Assembly (NCBI GenBank): GCA_045605385.1
Contig: JAZUPW010000015.1
Coordinates: forward strand, 8,130-72,129
Length of the DNA: 64,000 nt
Source of the DNA: SIG607 sp045605385
GTDB lineage: Bacteria > Bacillota > Clostridia > Oscillospirales > Acutalibacteraceae
Reading direction: 5' to 3'
Shown here in pieces: positions 23,854-32,714 of this stretch. Numbering within the stretch: position 1 is the first letter of the stretch; each line of letters opens with the position of its first letter. The notes beneath the pieces are model-generated. The model saw only the letters and a list, made by a program, of their open reading frames with translations, had not been told where the DNA came from and did not search any database. The translations under genes were made by a program, and so were the position numbers.

Positions 23854-24557
23854 GAATTTTGGCTTTAGAATGTTCGGCAACGCCTGCTTCTGCAGCAATT
23901 GTCAATAACGGCTTTTTAGAAGCGGCTTCCTTTATAAACGTAAAACTAACCCATTCGCAAACTTTGCTTAAAATGACGTCAGATATTCTTTCTTCGGCTA
24001 ACATAAGTTTAAGCGAAATTGACGGATTTTGTATTTCATCGGGTCCCGGCTCTTTTACGGGGGTTAGAATAGGTATTTCTGCTTTAAAAGGACTTGCTTG
24101 TGCCGAAAATAAACCTTGCGTATGCGTTTCTTCGCTTTTGGCAATCGCGCAGAATTTTACGGGCAATAACTGTATTGTCTGCGCTGTTATGGATGCAAGG
24201 TGTAATCAGGTTTATAATGCCTTGTTTAAAATAGAAAACGGAAAAATTAAACGCTTGTGTGAAGACCGCGCAGTTAAATGCAGCGAATTAGCAGAAGAAA
24301 TTAAGCGTAAGCGTACAAAACTTCCCATAATAGTTGCGGGGGACGGCGCTGATGTATTTTATCCGTTTGTAGAAAATAAAGAAAATGTAAAAAAAGCCTT
24401 GCCGCAAAATAAATATCAAACGGCAACGGGTGTGGCGTATGCCGCAATTGATGATTTTTTAAAGGGAAAAACCTGTACATCAGGTGAAATATTGCCCGCG
24501 TATTTAAGATTACCGCAGGCAGAAAGAGAATTAAAAGCAAAAAGGGGTAATGAATAA
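23850..24557 (+). CDS. tsaB: tRNA t6A biosynthesis protein TsaB
   Basis: A 235-residue ASKHA-fold protein beginning 'ILALECSATPASAAIV', with 'HSQTLLKMTSDILSSANISLSEIDGFCISSGPGSFTGVRIGIS', the diagnostic TsaB/YeaZ segment. It is an inactive TsaD paralog that scaffolds the TsaB-TsaD-TsaE complex. The start is TTG, overlapping the tsaE stop by 4 bases, with GAAAGGGAG in front; no suitable ATG is nearby. The last codon overlaps rpiB by one base. The C-terminal half is less conserved, as usual. Confidence 0.92.
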   Translation: MRILALECSATPASAAIVNNGFLEAASFINVKLTHSQTLLKMTSDILSSANISLSEIDGFCISSGPGSFTGVRIGISALKGLACAENKPCVCVSSLLAIAQNFTGNNCIVCAVMDARCNQVYNALFKIENGKIKRLCEDRAVKCSELAEEIKRKRTKLPIIVAGDGADVFYPFVENKENVKKALPQNKYQTATGVAYAAIDDFLKGKTCTSGEILPAYLRLPQAERELKAKRGNE

Positions 24558-24997
24558 TGAATATTGCAATAGGTTGTGACCATGGCGGTCTTGAACACAA
24601 AAACGCTATTAAAGCGCACCTTGAAGAAAGAGGATTTACCGTAAACGATTTCGGCATTAAAGAAGCTGTTTCGGTAGATTACCCCGATATTGCGCTTCCT
24701 GTAGCCGACAGCATTGTAAACGGTGAAAATGAATTAGGTATTCTTGTTTGCGGAACAGGAATCGGAATGTCACTTGCTGCAAATAAAGTAAAGGGTATAC
24801 GCGCCGCCGCTGTAAGCGAACATTTTTCGGCAAAGTATACACGTCTTCACAACAACTCAAATATTCTCTGCCTCGGCGGTAGAGTTATAGGTGTTGGCAC
24901 TGCCCTTGAACTTGTTGATTTGTTTGTAGATACACAGTTTGAAGGCGACCGTCATCAGCGCAGAATAGATAAAATTACGGCTATTGAAAACCGTTAA
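24557..24997 (+). CDS. rpiB: Ribose-5-phosphate isomerase B
   Basis: A 146-residue RpiB/LacAB-family isomerase. 'IAIGCDHGGLEHKNAI' binds the phosphate, 'LVCGTGIGMSLAANK' holds the catalytic Cys that acts as base, and 'HNNSNILCLGGRVIG' completes the site. It interconverts ribose 5-phosphate and ribulose 5-phosphate in the pentose phosphate pathway. It is followed 19 bases later by upp, so precursor supply for PRPP and its use in pyrimidine salvage are encoded together. Confidence 0.93.
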   Translation: MNIAIGCDHGGLEHKNAIKAHLEERGFTVNDFGIKEAVSVDYPDIALPVADSIVNGENELGILVCGTGIGMSLAANKVKGIRAAAVSEHFSAKYTRLHNNSNILCLGGRVIGVGTALELVDLFVDTQFEGDRHQRRIDKITAIENR

Positions 24998-25016
24998 AAA
25001 AGAGAGGAAGATAAAA

Positions 25017-25655
25017 ATGAACGACCAAAATAAAGTACACGTATTTGATCATCCGTTAATTCAGCACAAATTAACAATTCTTCGCAACAAAAACACAAGT
25101 TCCAAACTTTTTCGTGAACTTATAAGCGAAATAGCAATGCTTATGTGTTACGAAGCCACAAGAGATTTACCTCTAAAAGAAGTTCAGACAGAAACACCTC
25201 TTATGACTGCTACTACCAAAATGATAGACGGCAAGAAAATGGCAATCGTGCCAATTCTTCGCGCAGGTCTTGGTATGGTAGACGGTATTGTTAATCTTAT
25301 CCCCTCTGCAAAAATAGGTCATATCGGTATGTATCGTGACCCTGAAACACACAAACCTGTAGATTATTACTGCAAGTTACCTGCCGACCTTAATAAGCGC
25401 GACGTATTTGTGCTTGATCCAATGCTTGCTACAGGCGGCAGCGCAATTGACGCCGTTTCAAGAATTAAAGAATTTTCACCTAAACGCATTAAGTTTATGT
25501 GCATAATTGCTGCTCCCGAAGGCGTAAAGGCTTTAACCGAAGCGCACCCCGACGTTGAAGTTTACTGCGCAGGTCTTGATGATTGTTTAAACGATCACTG
25601 CTACATCCTGCCCGGCCTTGGTGATGCAGGCGACAGAATTTTCGGTACAAAATAA
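25017..25655 (+). CDS. upp: Uracil phosphoribosyltransferase
   Basis: A 212-residue enzyme that makes UMP from uracil and PRPP. 'VHVFDHPLIQHKLTILRNKNT' is the typical N terminus. 'ILRAGLGMVDGI' and the PRPP loop 'VFVLDPMLATGGSAIDAV' are conserved, as is the uracil-binding end 'YILPGLGDAGDRIFGT'. The frame runs back to 24984, but the ATG at 25017 has AGAGAGG at proper spacing and matches the family start. Confidence 0.95.
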   Translation: MNDQNKVHVFDHPLIQHKLTILRNKNTSSKLFRELISEIAMLMCYEATRDLPLKEVQTETPLMTATTKMIDGKKMAIVPILRAGLGMVDGIVNLIPSAKIGHIGMYRDPETHKPVDYYCKLPADLNKRDVFVLDPMLATGGSAIDAVSRIKEFSPKRIKFMCIIAAPEGVKALTEAHPDVEVYCAGLDDCLNDHCYILPGLGDAGDRIFGTK

Positions 25656-25662
25656 TTTTCCT

Positions 25663-25714
25663 AATAATAGCCGTTTTTCCTTGACTTTAAAGGTGTAAAC
25701 GGCTATTATTTGTT
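25663..25714 (+). promoter_or_regulatory. Perfect inverted repeat containing a promoter (upp terminator / GH42-like promoter)
   Basis: AATAATAGCCGTTT (25663-25676) and its exact complement (25697-25710) enclose TTGACT (25681-25686). With a 17-base spacer the -10 TATTAT (25704-25709) lies in the right arm. The stem followed by TGTTTT can end upp transcription. The same element stands before the next paralog at 28040. Confidence 0.72.
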
Positions 25715-25745
25715 TTAGAAAATAAAATGTATAAGGAGCACATTT

Positions 25746-28025
25746 ATGGCAAGGGCAGTTTTAGAAAATTATAACGGTTATCCTGCAATAAAAATAGACG
25801 GTAAAGTTTATCCGCCAATGCTTGGCACGGTAAGTTGCCACGTTGGAACCGAAACGGTAGAAGGTCAGGAAAAATTAGATTACGACGTTGTTTTTAATGA
25901 AGAATATTTAAAGCGTTTAGGAGAATCGGGCATAAGAATCTTTTTCCTTATATGTGATACCGAATGGCTTATTCCGGGCGCATTTGAAATCTTTAAAAAA
26001 CAGGCAGAAATGGTGCTGAATGCTATACCCGACGCATATTTTATGCTTCGTATAGGTTTGCATCCGCCCGTTAGTTGGCTTGAAGAAAACCCCGATGAAA
26101 CTTATTTGTGTCGCGACGGTTCAAGAAACCCAATAAATCTTCGTACCGAATCTTATAAAAGCCCTTATTATGCTATGTATTCCCTTTGCAGCAGCAAATG
26201 GCGTGAAGCGGCAGGCAAAGCGCTTATGGACACCTATGAAAGAATAGAAACTCTGCCATTTTCCAATAGAATTATAGGTTACTTCCTTGCGGCAGGAAAT
26301 ACGTCGGAATGGTATTATACAGGCGTTGGCTGCGAGGACCACAGCGAAGCCTTCCGCAGAAACTTTGAAGAATATTTGAGAGAAACATATAATAACGATG
26401 TTGAAAAACTAAGAGATGCCTGGAATGAACCCGACGTTACTTTTGAAAAACCCTCTATTCCAACAGCGGCTGAACGTTCAAATTTAAGCGTAGATACAGC
26501 CATAAAAACTCCTGCCAACACTCAGCCCAGCCAACCGCTTAGCGCACCGCCAAAGGAAGAACACCATATAGGCGTATTTACCAATATGGACACCTCTAAA
26601 AAGTGGTATGATTATTTACGCGCGTGGCATTTGGGCACCGCAAAAAGCGTAAATTATTTTGCGCGGCTTATAAAAGAGCGAAGCAACGGTGAAAAACTTA
26701 CAGGCGCATTTTACGGTTCAACGGGCTGTGTAGACTACATTACGGGTTCTACTTCGGCAGGCTCGCTTGAAATATTAAATGAACCCTACGTTGACTTCTT
26801 TGCCGCGCCTACCGTTTATCAGAACACACAAATAGGCGCTTTTGCGGGTATAAGGGAAGCGGCGGATTCTTTCAGATTAAGAAATAAAATGTTTATTGTA
26901 GAGGAAGACACCCGTACACATAACGAAAATTCCTATTTTGCCGACCTTTATGAACTTTTCAGCACAGAAGATACAATTAATATTATGAAGCGCGATTTCG
27001 GCAGAAATTTGTGCGAAGACCTACAAGCTTGGTGGTTTGACCAGCACATAGGCGGCGGACGATATAAGGGCGAAGAAATTTATGCTCTTATTTCACGTCA
27101 GCAAACTATAGCGCGCGAGGCTTACGAAAAGAACAGAATTAAGCAAAACGAAATTGCTTTTATTTACGATGAAGAGTCTATAAACGCCGTAAGTATGCGC
27201 ACAAACGTGCAGTCTATTGAATTTATGCGCGATTACGAAATTTCGCGTATAGGCGCTTCTAGTGATATGTATTTCCATAATGATTTAAGTATGGAAAATA
27301 TGCCGTCTTACAAACTTTACGTTTTCTGTAACTGCTTTGTGCTTACAAAGAAAGAACGCGAAGAAATTAAAGCAAAACTTAAAAAGGATAACGCAACGGC
27401 AATATGGTTTTATGCATCGGGTGTAATAGACCCTGAAAGCAAACCTTATTTCAGCGTAGAACATATTAAAGATTTAACGGGCATTGAGGTGTGCATGGAT
27501 GAAGTTGTTGTTTCTCCTAAGTTTAAAATTAACGGCGAAACACACGCCTTAACCGAAAAACTTGATAAAGGGCAGATATACGGCAGAAACTACCGTTACA
27601 GGCTGCATAATATGAATCACGGACTGCTTGACGATACTCAGCTTTTATATCCCGCTTTTTCAAGTGTAGATGAGAGTGCCTTGAATTTGGGTTACTTCCT
27701 GCAAAACAAAAAACCTGCTTATACCGTTAAGGAAATGGACGGTTTTACCTCAATTTATATCGGCTCTAATCACGTAAGAAGCGACGTTATAAGGGAAGCG
27801 GCGCGCTTTGCGGGTTGTCACATTTTCTGTGAAAGCGACGATATAATTTATGCAAGCAGAAACTACGTTACAATTCATGCCGCCAACACGGGCGAAAAAA
27901 CACTTTACTTCCCCGAAAACTGCAATCCGTTTGAAGTTTATGAAGAAAAGGTTTACGGCGAAAACACAAAACAAATAACCTTTAATATGCTTAAAGGCGA
28001 AACCAAAACATTCCAGATAAAATAG
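25746..28025 (+). CDS. GH42-like beta-galactosidase-family protein, paralog 1
   Basis: A 759-residue protein with no signal peptide. The N-terminal half is a clan A-type TIM barrel ('ESGIRIFFLICDTEWLIPGAFEIFKKQAEMVL', 'YFMLRIGLHPPVSWLEENPDE'). Possible acid/base Glu is in 'GYFLAAGNTSEWYYTG' and possible nucleophile in 'MFIVEEDTRTHNEN'. The middle part ('SYKLYVFCNCFVLTKKEREEIKAKLKKDNATAIWFYASG') resembles the GH42 trimerisation domain, and the end is a beta-rich domain. I read it as GH42-like, but family membership is not certain. It acts on an unknown galactoside or other glycoside in the cytoplasm. It is one of a tandem pair, each with the same promoter element. Confidence 0.7.
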   Translation: MARAVLENYNGYPAIKIDGKVYPPMLGTVSCHVGTETVEGQEKLDYDVVFNEEYLKRLGESGIRIFFLICDTEWLIPGAFEIFKKQAEMVLNAIPDAYFMLRIGLHPPVSWLEENPDETYLCRDGSRNPINLRTESYKSPYYAMYSLCSSKWREAAGKALMDTYERIETLPFSNRIIGYFLAAGNTSEWYYTGVGCEDHSEAFRRNFEEYLRETYNNDVEKLRDAWNEPDVTFEKPSIPTAAERSNLSVDTAIKTPANTQPSQPLSAPPKEEHHIGVFTNMDTSKKWYDYLRAWHLGTAKSVNYFARLIKERSNGEKLTGAFYGSTGCVDYITGSTSAGSLEILNEPYVDFFAAPTVYQNTQIGAFAGIREAADSFRLRNKMFIVEEDTRTHNENSYFADLYELFSTEDTINIMKRDFGRNLCEDLQAWWFDQHIGGGRYKGEEIYALISRQQTIAREAYEKNRIKQNEIAFIYDEESINAVSMRTNVQSIEFMRDYEISRIGASSDMYFHNDLSMENMPSYKLYVFCNCFVLTKKEREEIKAKLKKDNATAIWFYASGVIDPESKPYFSVEHIKDLTGIEVCMDEVVVSPKFKINGETHALTEKLDKGQIYGRNYRYRLHNMNHGLLDDTQLLYPAFSSVDESALNLGYFLQNKKPAYTVKEMDGFTSIYIGSNHVRSDVIREAARFAGCHIFCESDDIIYASRNYVTIHAANTGEKTLYFPENCNPFEVYEEKVYGENTKQITFNMLKGETKTFQIK

Positions 28026-28039
28026 CAATATAATGCTAA

Positions 28040-28094
28040 AATAATAGCCATTTTTGTCTTGACTTTAAAGGCACAAAACGGCTATTATTATTTT
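28040..28094 (+). promoter_or_regulatory. Second copy of the promoter/inverted-repeat element
   Basis: AATAATAGCCATTTT...AAAACGGCTATTATT (one mismatch between the arms) enclosing TTGACTTTAAAGG. TTGACT at 28059, 18-base spacer, TATTAT at 28083-28088. Close copy of 25663-25714. Confidence 0.7.
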
Positions 28095-28123
28095 AAAGAG
28101 TTTTAAATAAGGAGGCTTTTAAA

Positions 28124-30385
28124 ATGTCTAAAGCATATATTGAAAATTATAACGGCTATCCTGCTATTTTTATAGACGGCAAGGTGTATCCGCCTATGAT
28201 GGCAACAATATATTCAAGAGAAGACGATAAGGTAATAATAAAAAAAGAATATTATGAAAATTTAGGCAAAGCGGGAATAAAAATATTCTTTCTTATTTGT
28301 GATACCGAATGGTTGGCGCCGGGTTCTTTTGAACTTTTCAAACAGCAGGCAGAAATGATACTAAGCACCGTGCCCGATGCATACTTTTTCTTGCGCATCA
28401 GTATGCACCCGCCCGTTTCCTGGATAAAAGAAAATCCAAAAGAATGCATAACCTTTGCCGACGGTTCACAAAAAAGTGTAAATTTATGGACCGAAACCTA
28501 TAAAGCCAATATGCCCGCTATGTATTCGCTTTGCAGCAGCAAATGGCGTGAAGACGCATCGGCAGCACTTCTTGAAACTTATGACGAACTTGAAAAACTC
28601 CCTTATTTTGATAGAATTATAGGTTTTTTCTTTGCCGCAGGCGGAACAAGCGAATGGTATTATTTAGGCCATAGTAAACAAGGAACTTACAGCGATTTCA
28701 GTGAAGCGTTCAGAAGAAATTTTGAAGAATACTTACGTGAAACTTATAATAACGACGTAAACGCTTTGCGTAAAGCCTGGAACGATGAAAATGCCACCTT
28801 TGAAAATCCGTCTATACCTACAAATGAAGAAAGAGCCTTTATTTCTTCTGTAGATGAAATGATAAAATACCCCAAAAACTGCGAACCTTGTGATCCTTTA
28901 AGCGAACCTCCTAAATCGGAAGACTACGTAGGCGTGTTTACTAACCTTGATAAATCCAAAAAGGTGTTCGATTATTACAGAGCCTGGAACACGGGTACCG
29001 CAAAAACGGTTAACCATTTTGCAAGGGTAATTAAAAAGCGAAGCGGCGGCGAAAAACTAACAGGCGCATTTTACGGCTCACAGGGCTGTACAAATTATTT
29101 CGATTCAAGTTCTGCTTCGGCTACGCTTACCGTACTTGATGACGGTAATATAGACTTTTTGGCGGCTCCAAGCGTTTATCAGAACCGTCAGATAGGCGGA
29201 TTTGCAGGACAGCGAGAACCTATTGATTCCTTCAGGCTCAGAAATACTATGTTTGTTGTGGAAGAAGATACCCGTACACACCACGAAAACGCGTATTTCG
29301 GAGATTTGTATGAAACCTTCAGCCTTGAAGATACAATGAATATTATGAAGCGCGATTTCGGCAGAGATTTATGCGAAGATATTCAGGCGTGGTGGTTCGA
29401 CCAACACAAAGGCGGCGGCAGATATGACTGTAAAGAAGTGTTTGAACTCATTTCACGTCAGCAGCAGATAGTAAAAGAGGCCTATGAAAAAAACCGTATA
29501 AAACGCAACGAAATTGCCTTTATTTATGATGAAGAAAGCCTTAATCTTTCTTCTGCCAAAACCGACCTTGAAGCCGTAGAGATTTTAAGAGATTACGAAA
29601 TTTCTCTTATAGGCGCTTCAAGTGATATGTATTTCCATAACGATTTAAGTAATGAAAATATGCCGTCATATAAACTTTACGTTTTCTGTAACGTTTATTA
29701 TTTAAACAATGAAGAACGTAAAGCCATAAAAGAAAAACTTAAAAAGGACGGCGCAGTTGCGCTTTGGCTTTACGGCGCAGGTTTTGCCAATCCCGATGCC
29801 GAAAAAATACTCGATACCGCGCACATTTGTGACCTTACGGGAATGAACATTGAAATGAAGGATTACGTCGTATCGCCAAAATTCAAAATCAACGGTGAAG
29901 AACACGAAATAACAAATAATCTCGATAAAGGTCAGATATACGGTTATAACTACCGCTATAAGCAGAATAATATGTTCTATTCGGCGTTTGATAACACACA
30001 GCTTTTGTATCCTGCTTTTTACAGCGCCGACAAAGATGCAAAAAATCTTGCTTACTATTTACAGGAAAAACTTCCTGCGCTGTCAATAAAGGAAATGGAT
30101 GGCTGGACCTCTGTTTTTTGCGGCTCAAGAAATCTGCGTAACGATGTATTCCGCGAACTCGCCCGTTTTGCAGGATGCCACATTTTCTGCGAAAGCGATG
30201 ACGTTATTTACGCAAGCAGAAACTACGTTACAATTCACGCCGCAAGTACGGGCAGTAAAACGCTTTATTTCCCCGAAAACTGCACACCGTTTGAAATTTA
30301 CGAACAAGTAAATTACGGCGAAAACACAAACGAAATAACCTTTAATCTCCTTAAAGGCGAAACTAAAACCTTTGAACTTAAATAA
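28124..30385 (+). CDS. GH42-like beta-galactosidase-family protein, paralog 2
   Basis: A 753-residue close paralog of the preceding gene, similar along the whole length. Shared segments include 'YNGYPAI.IDGKVYPPM', 'FRRNFEEYLRETYNNDV', 'NIMKRDFGR', 'LCED.QAWWFDQH.GGGRY' and the ending 'ETKTF'. The same candidate catalytic residues are present ('FFAAGGTSEWYYLG', 'MFVVEEDTRTHHEN'). Differences cluster around the N-terminal insert and the region near residue 340, so the two may split related substrates. ATG follows AAGGAGG. No transporter is adjacent. Confidence 0.7.
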   Translation: MSKAYIENYNGYPAIFIDGKVYPPMMATIYSREDDKVIIKKEYYENLGKAGIKIFFLICDTEWLAPGSFELFKQQAEMILSTVPDAYFFLRISMHPPVSWIKENPKECITFADGSQKSVNLWTETYKANMPAMYSLCSSKWREDASAALLETYDELEKLPYFDRIIGFFFAAGGTSEWYYLGHSKQGTYSDFSEAFRRNFEEYLRETYNNDVNALRKAWNDENATFENPSIPTNEERAFISSVDEMIKYPKNCEPCDPLSEPPKSEDYVGVFTNLDKSKKVFDYYRAWNTGTAKTVNHFARVIKKRSGGEKLTGAFYGSQGCTNYFDSSSASATLTVLDDGNIDFLAAPSVYQNRQIGGFAGQREPIDSFRLRNTMFVVEEDTRTHHENAYFGDLYETFSLEDTMNIMKRDFGRDLCEDIQAWWFDQHKGGGRYDCKEVFELISRQQQIVKEAYEKNRIKRNEIAFIYDEESLNLSSAKTDLEAVEILRDYEISLIGASSDMYFHNDLSNENMPSYKLYVFCNVYYLNNEERKAIKEKLKKDGAVALWLYGAGFANPDAEKILDTAHICDLTGMNIEMKDYVVSPKFKINGEEHEITNNLDKGQIYGYNYRYKQNNMFYSAFDNTQLLYPAFYSADKDAKNLAYYLQEKLPALSIKEMDGWTSVFCGSRNLRNDVFRELARFAGCHIFCESDDVIYASRNYVTIHAASTGSKTLYFPENCTPFEIYEQVNYGENTNEITFNLLKGETKTFELK

Positions 30386-30403
30386 AAATTATATAGTTCT
30401 TAA

Positions 30404-30442
30404 TAAAACAGCACTTGAAGAAAATCTCCAAGTGCTGTTTTT
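30404..30442 (+). terminator. Intrinsic terminator after paralog 2
   Basis: AAAACAGCACTTG...CAAGTGCTGTTTTT. Nearly the same stem recurs at 31025, on the other side of the small RNA-XRE unit. Confidence 0.85.
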
Positions 30443-30459
30443 GTGTATTAGAATAAATC

Positions 30460-30488
30460 TTTACAATTGTTTCTTTTTGTGGTATACT
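30460..30488 (+). promoter_or_regulatory. Sigma-A type promoter of small RNA B
   Basis: TTTACA, 17-base spacer, TATACT. The -35 hexamer is the same as at small RNA A. Confidence 0.82.
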
Positions 30489-30494
30489 AAATAT

Positions 30495-30657
30495 GCCAAA
30501 CGAACTTAATATTTTAATTCGCAGCATAAGTGTGTGTTTTTTTCGGTAAAAATGCATACTCTGATTTTGCATACTTGTGTTGTGTAAAGTTAAGTTTGTT
30601 TGGCGACAACCGGAGTCGTGCATTTTTCGTGCGTGGTTTCGGCTACGCACTTTTTTT
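30495..30657 (+). ncRNA. Structured small RNA or leader RNA 'B' upstream of an XRE gene
   Basis: About 163 nt. A 14-base closing stem (CCAAACGAACTTAA with TTAAGTTTGTTTGG, one G-U; 30496-30509 and 30590-30603) encloses an inner stem CAGCATAAGT/ACTTGTGTTG and an apical ATGCA/TGCAT. A 25-base linker with CGAC...GTCG and ending in TTTTTC leads to the terminator GTGCGT...ACGCAC (30629-30650) with seven T. Stem length, linker length, promoter placement and the XRE gene just downstream all match small RNA A, although most of the sequence differs. No ORF is evident within it. Confidence 0.72.
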
Positions 30658-30688
30658 GTGCAAAAAAATACCGAAAGGAAGTTGTTTT

Positions 30689-31015
30689 ATGCAAAAGACT
30701 TATTTAAAACAAGTGGGAGAAAGAGTGTATGAGTCTCGTACAAGGGGTTTCTTTTCACGAAAGGAATTAGCAGACCGCGCAGGAGTTGATATTGCCGCAG
30801 TAAAAATTATGGAACGCGGAGAGCAGGAAATAGGAATAGAGGATGCAATTAAAATTTGTAAGCAACTTAATTGCAGTATTGAATACATACTTACAGGAAA
30901 CTGCGGTCTTGAAGAAGTGATAAAGTTAAATCAAAAAATTTTAAATTTACCTTGTTTGCCTTTAGAAAATTTGCAAAACATTGCAAAAGCATTCTGGAAC
31001 AGTTGTCCGAAGTAG
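30689..31015 (+). CDS. XRE-family regulator downstream of small RNA B
   Basis: A 108-residue protein. The XRE domain covers about residues 8-70 ('VGERVYESRTRGFFSRKELADRAGVDIAAVKIMERGEQEIGIEDAIKICKQLNCSIEYILTG'). The C-terminal 40 residues ('LNQKILNLPCLPLENLQNIAKAFWNSC') are helical and of unknown role. It is not closely similar to the XRE protein at 19950 outside the fold. ATG at 30689 has GAAAGGA in front. Longer frames begin inside the small RNA and are rejected. It is bounded by two near-identical terminator hairpins. Confidence 0.82.
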   Translation: MQKTYLKQVGERVYESRTRGFFSRKELADRAGVDIAAVKIMERGEQEIGIEDAIKICKQLNCSIEYILTGNCGLEEVIKLNQKILNLPCLPLENLQNIAKAFWNSCPK

Positions 31016-31024
31016 AATATGTAT

Positions 31025-31062
31025 AAAAACAGCACTTGAAAAAAATTCAAGTGCTGTTTTGT
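31025..31062. terminator. Bidirectional intrinsic terminator
   Basis: AAAACAGCACTTGAA...TTCAAGTGCTGTTTT with A and T flanks, between convergent XRE and prfC genes. Confidence 0.85.
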
Positions 31063-32652
31063 TTATTTTGAAAATGCTGTGAGTTCTAAGCCTTCGTTTT
31101 TCTGAAGCGCCCAGTTAATATTCCATTCGCTTGTGAAAATAAGCAAATAGTTGTCCTTAAAGTCCTGAACGATTTTCGTATCGCTTGTAAGGTTTAAGGT
31201 TTTGGGATCTATATCCTTGTTTGCTATCCAACGTATATGCTCATACGGCATAGGCGTTTTAATAACTTCAACGTTGTATTCGTTTTTAAGTCGGTATTCA
31301 AGCACTTCAAATTGAAGCACACCAACAACGCCCACAATAACGCGTTCCATACCCGTTTCGGGTTCGCGGAAAATCTGAATAGCGCCTTCTTGGGCAATCT
31401 GCGTCATACCCTTTACAAACTGTTTTCTTTTAAGGGTATCTTTTTGCTCGTAAATGGCAAAATGTTCGGGCGCAAAGGTGGGTATTCCTTCAAACTCAAC
31501 CTTTTTCTTTGCATCGCAAATGGTATCGCCAATAGAAAAAAGTCCTGGGTCAAAAACGCCTATAATGTCACCCGCATAGGCGGTATCAACAATTTCTCTT
31601 TCCTGCGCCATTAACTGCTGAGGCTGAGAAAGTCGCATTGTCTTGCCGCTTTGAGTGTGGAAATATTCCTTGTTTCTTTCAAACTTGCCCGAGCATATAC
31701 GCAAAAAGGTAAGTCTGTCGCGGTGTGCTTTATTCATATTAGCCTGAATTTTGAAAACAAATGCCGAAAATTCACTGTCAAAGGGGCTTACGGTACCGTT
31801 CTTTGTTTCACGGGCAAGAGGTTCGGTGGTCATCTTTAAAAAACTTTCCAAGAAAGGCTCTACACCAAAGTTGGTAAGCGCTGAACCGAAGAATACGGGG
31901 CTTAACTTTCCGTGGCGCACTTTGTCTAAATCAAATTCATAACTTGCGCCGTCTAAAAGTTCTATCTGGTCAACAAGGTCCCTGCGTAAATCTTCGCCAA
32001 TAATAGAATCCATTTTTTCTGTGTCGGTAATATCACACTGAATTGCTTCTAACTTGTTCTGACCTTTAAAACCTTTTTCAAAAGCAAGAATTGCTCTCTT
32101 TTCGCGGTCAAATACGCCTTTAAAGGTTTCGCCGCAAGAAATGGGCCAGTTCATAGGGTAGGTGCCAATGCCGAACTCTTTTTCAAGTTGGTCAATAAGT
32201 TCAAAGGGGTCTCTCGCTTCACGGTCAAGTTTATTTATAAAGGTGAAAATAGGAATATCGCGAAGCGCCACAACCTGAAACAGTTTTCTGGTCTGCGGTT
32301 CAATACCCTTTGCGGCATCTATAACCATAACAACGCTGTCAGCCGCCATAAGTGTACGGTAGGTATCCTCCGAGAAGTCTTGATGTCCTGGGGTGTCCAA
32401 TATATTTATACAATAACCGTCATATTCAAACTGCATAACCGAAGAGGTAATTGAAATACCGCGTTGCTTTTCAAGTTCCATCCAGTCGGAAACTGCGTGA
32501 CGGGCGGTTGCCTTACCTTTAACGCTACCCGCTAACTGAATAGCGCCTCCGTATAAAAGCAGTTTTTCGGTTAAGGTGGTTTTACCTGCGTCGGGGTGGG
32601 AAATAATTGCCCAGGTACGACGTCGGCTTATTTCTTTTTGTAATTCACTCAT
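31063..32652 (-). CDS. prfC: Peptide chain release factor 3
   Basis: A 529-residue translational GTPase. G1 is 'SHPDAGKTTLTEKLL', G2 lies in 'QRGISITSSVMQFEY', G3 is 'DTPGHQDFSEDTYRTL' and G4 is 'FINKLDREARDP'. The C-terminal domain ('GVVGVLQFEVLEYRLKNEYNVEV') matches RF3 rather than EF-G or TetM. RF3 recycles RF1/RF2 from the ribosome after peptide release. A single gene downstream of pnp, separated by a hairpin. Confidence 0.94.
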   Translation of the reverse strand: MSELQKEISRRRTWAIISHPDAGKTTLTEKLLLYGGAIQLAGSVKGKATARHAVSDWMELEKQRGISITSSVMQFEYDGYCINILDTPGHQDFSEDTYRTLMAADSVVMVIDAAKGIEPQTRKLFQVVALRDIPIFTFINKLDREARDPFELIDQLEKEFGIGTYPMNWPISCGETFKGVFDREKRAILAFEKGFKGQNKLEAIQCDITDTEKMDSIIGEDLRRDLVDQIELLDGASYEFDLDKVRHGKLSPVFFGSALTNFGVEPFLESFLKMTTEPLARETKNGTVSPFDSEFSAFVFKIQANMNKAHRDRLTFLRICSGKFERNKEYFHTQSGKTMRLSQPQQLMAQEREIVDTAYAGDIIGVFDPGLFSIGDTICDAKKKVEFEGIPTFAPEHFAIYEQKDTLKRKQFVKGMTQIAQEGAIQIFREPETGMERVIVGVVGVLQFEVLEYRLKNEYNVEVIKTPMPYEHIRWIANKDIDPKTLNLTSDTKIVQDFKDNYLLIFTSEWNINWALQKNEGLELTAFSK

Positions 32653-32668
32653 ATATTTCTCCGATAAA

Positions 32669-32704
32669 ACAGCAGCCTAACCGCAATTTTCGTTAGACTG
32701 CTGA
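32669..32704 (-). terminator. Probable terminator of pnp
   Basis: AGCAGTCTAACG...CGGTTAGGCTGCT on the minus strand, followed by GTTTTATC. The T run is short, so read-through into prfC is possible. Confidence 0.6.
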
Positions 32705-32714
32705 AAATTATTAA

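Noticed and set aside
30530..30688. N-terminal extension of the XRE protein at 30689
   Set aside because: It runs through the small RNA and its terminator; the internal ATG has a ribosome binding site.
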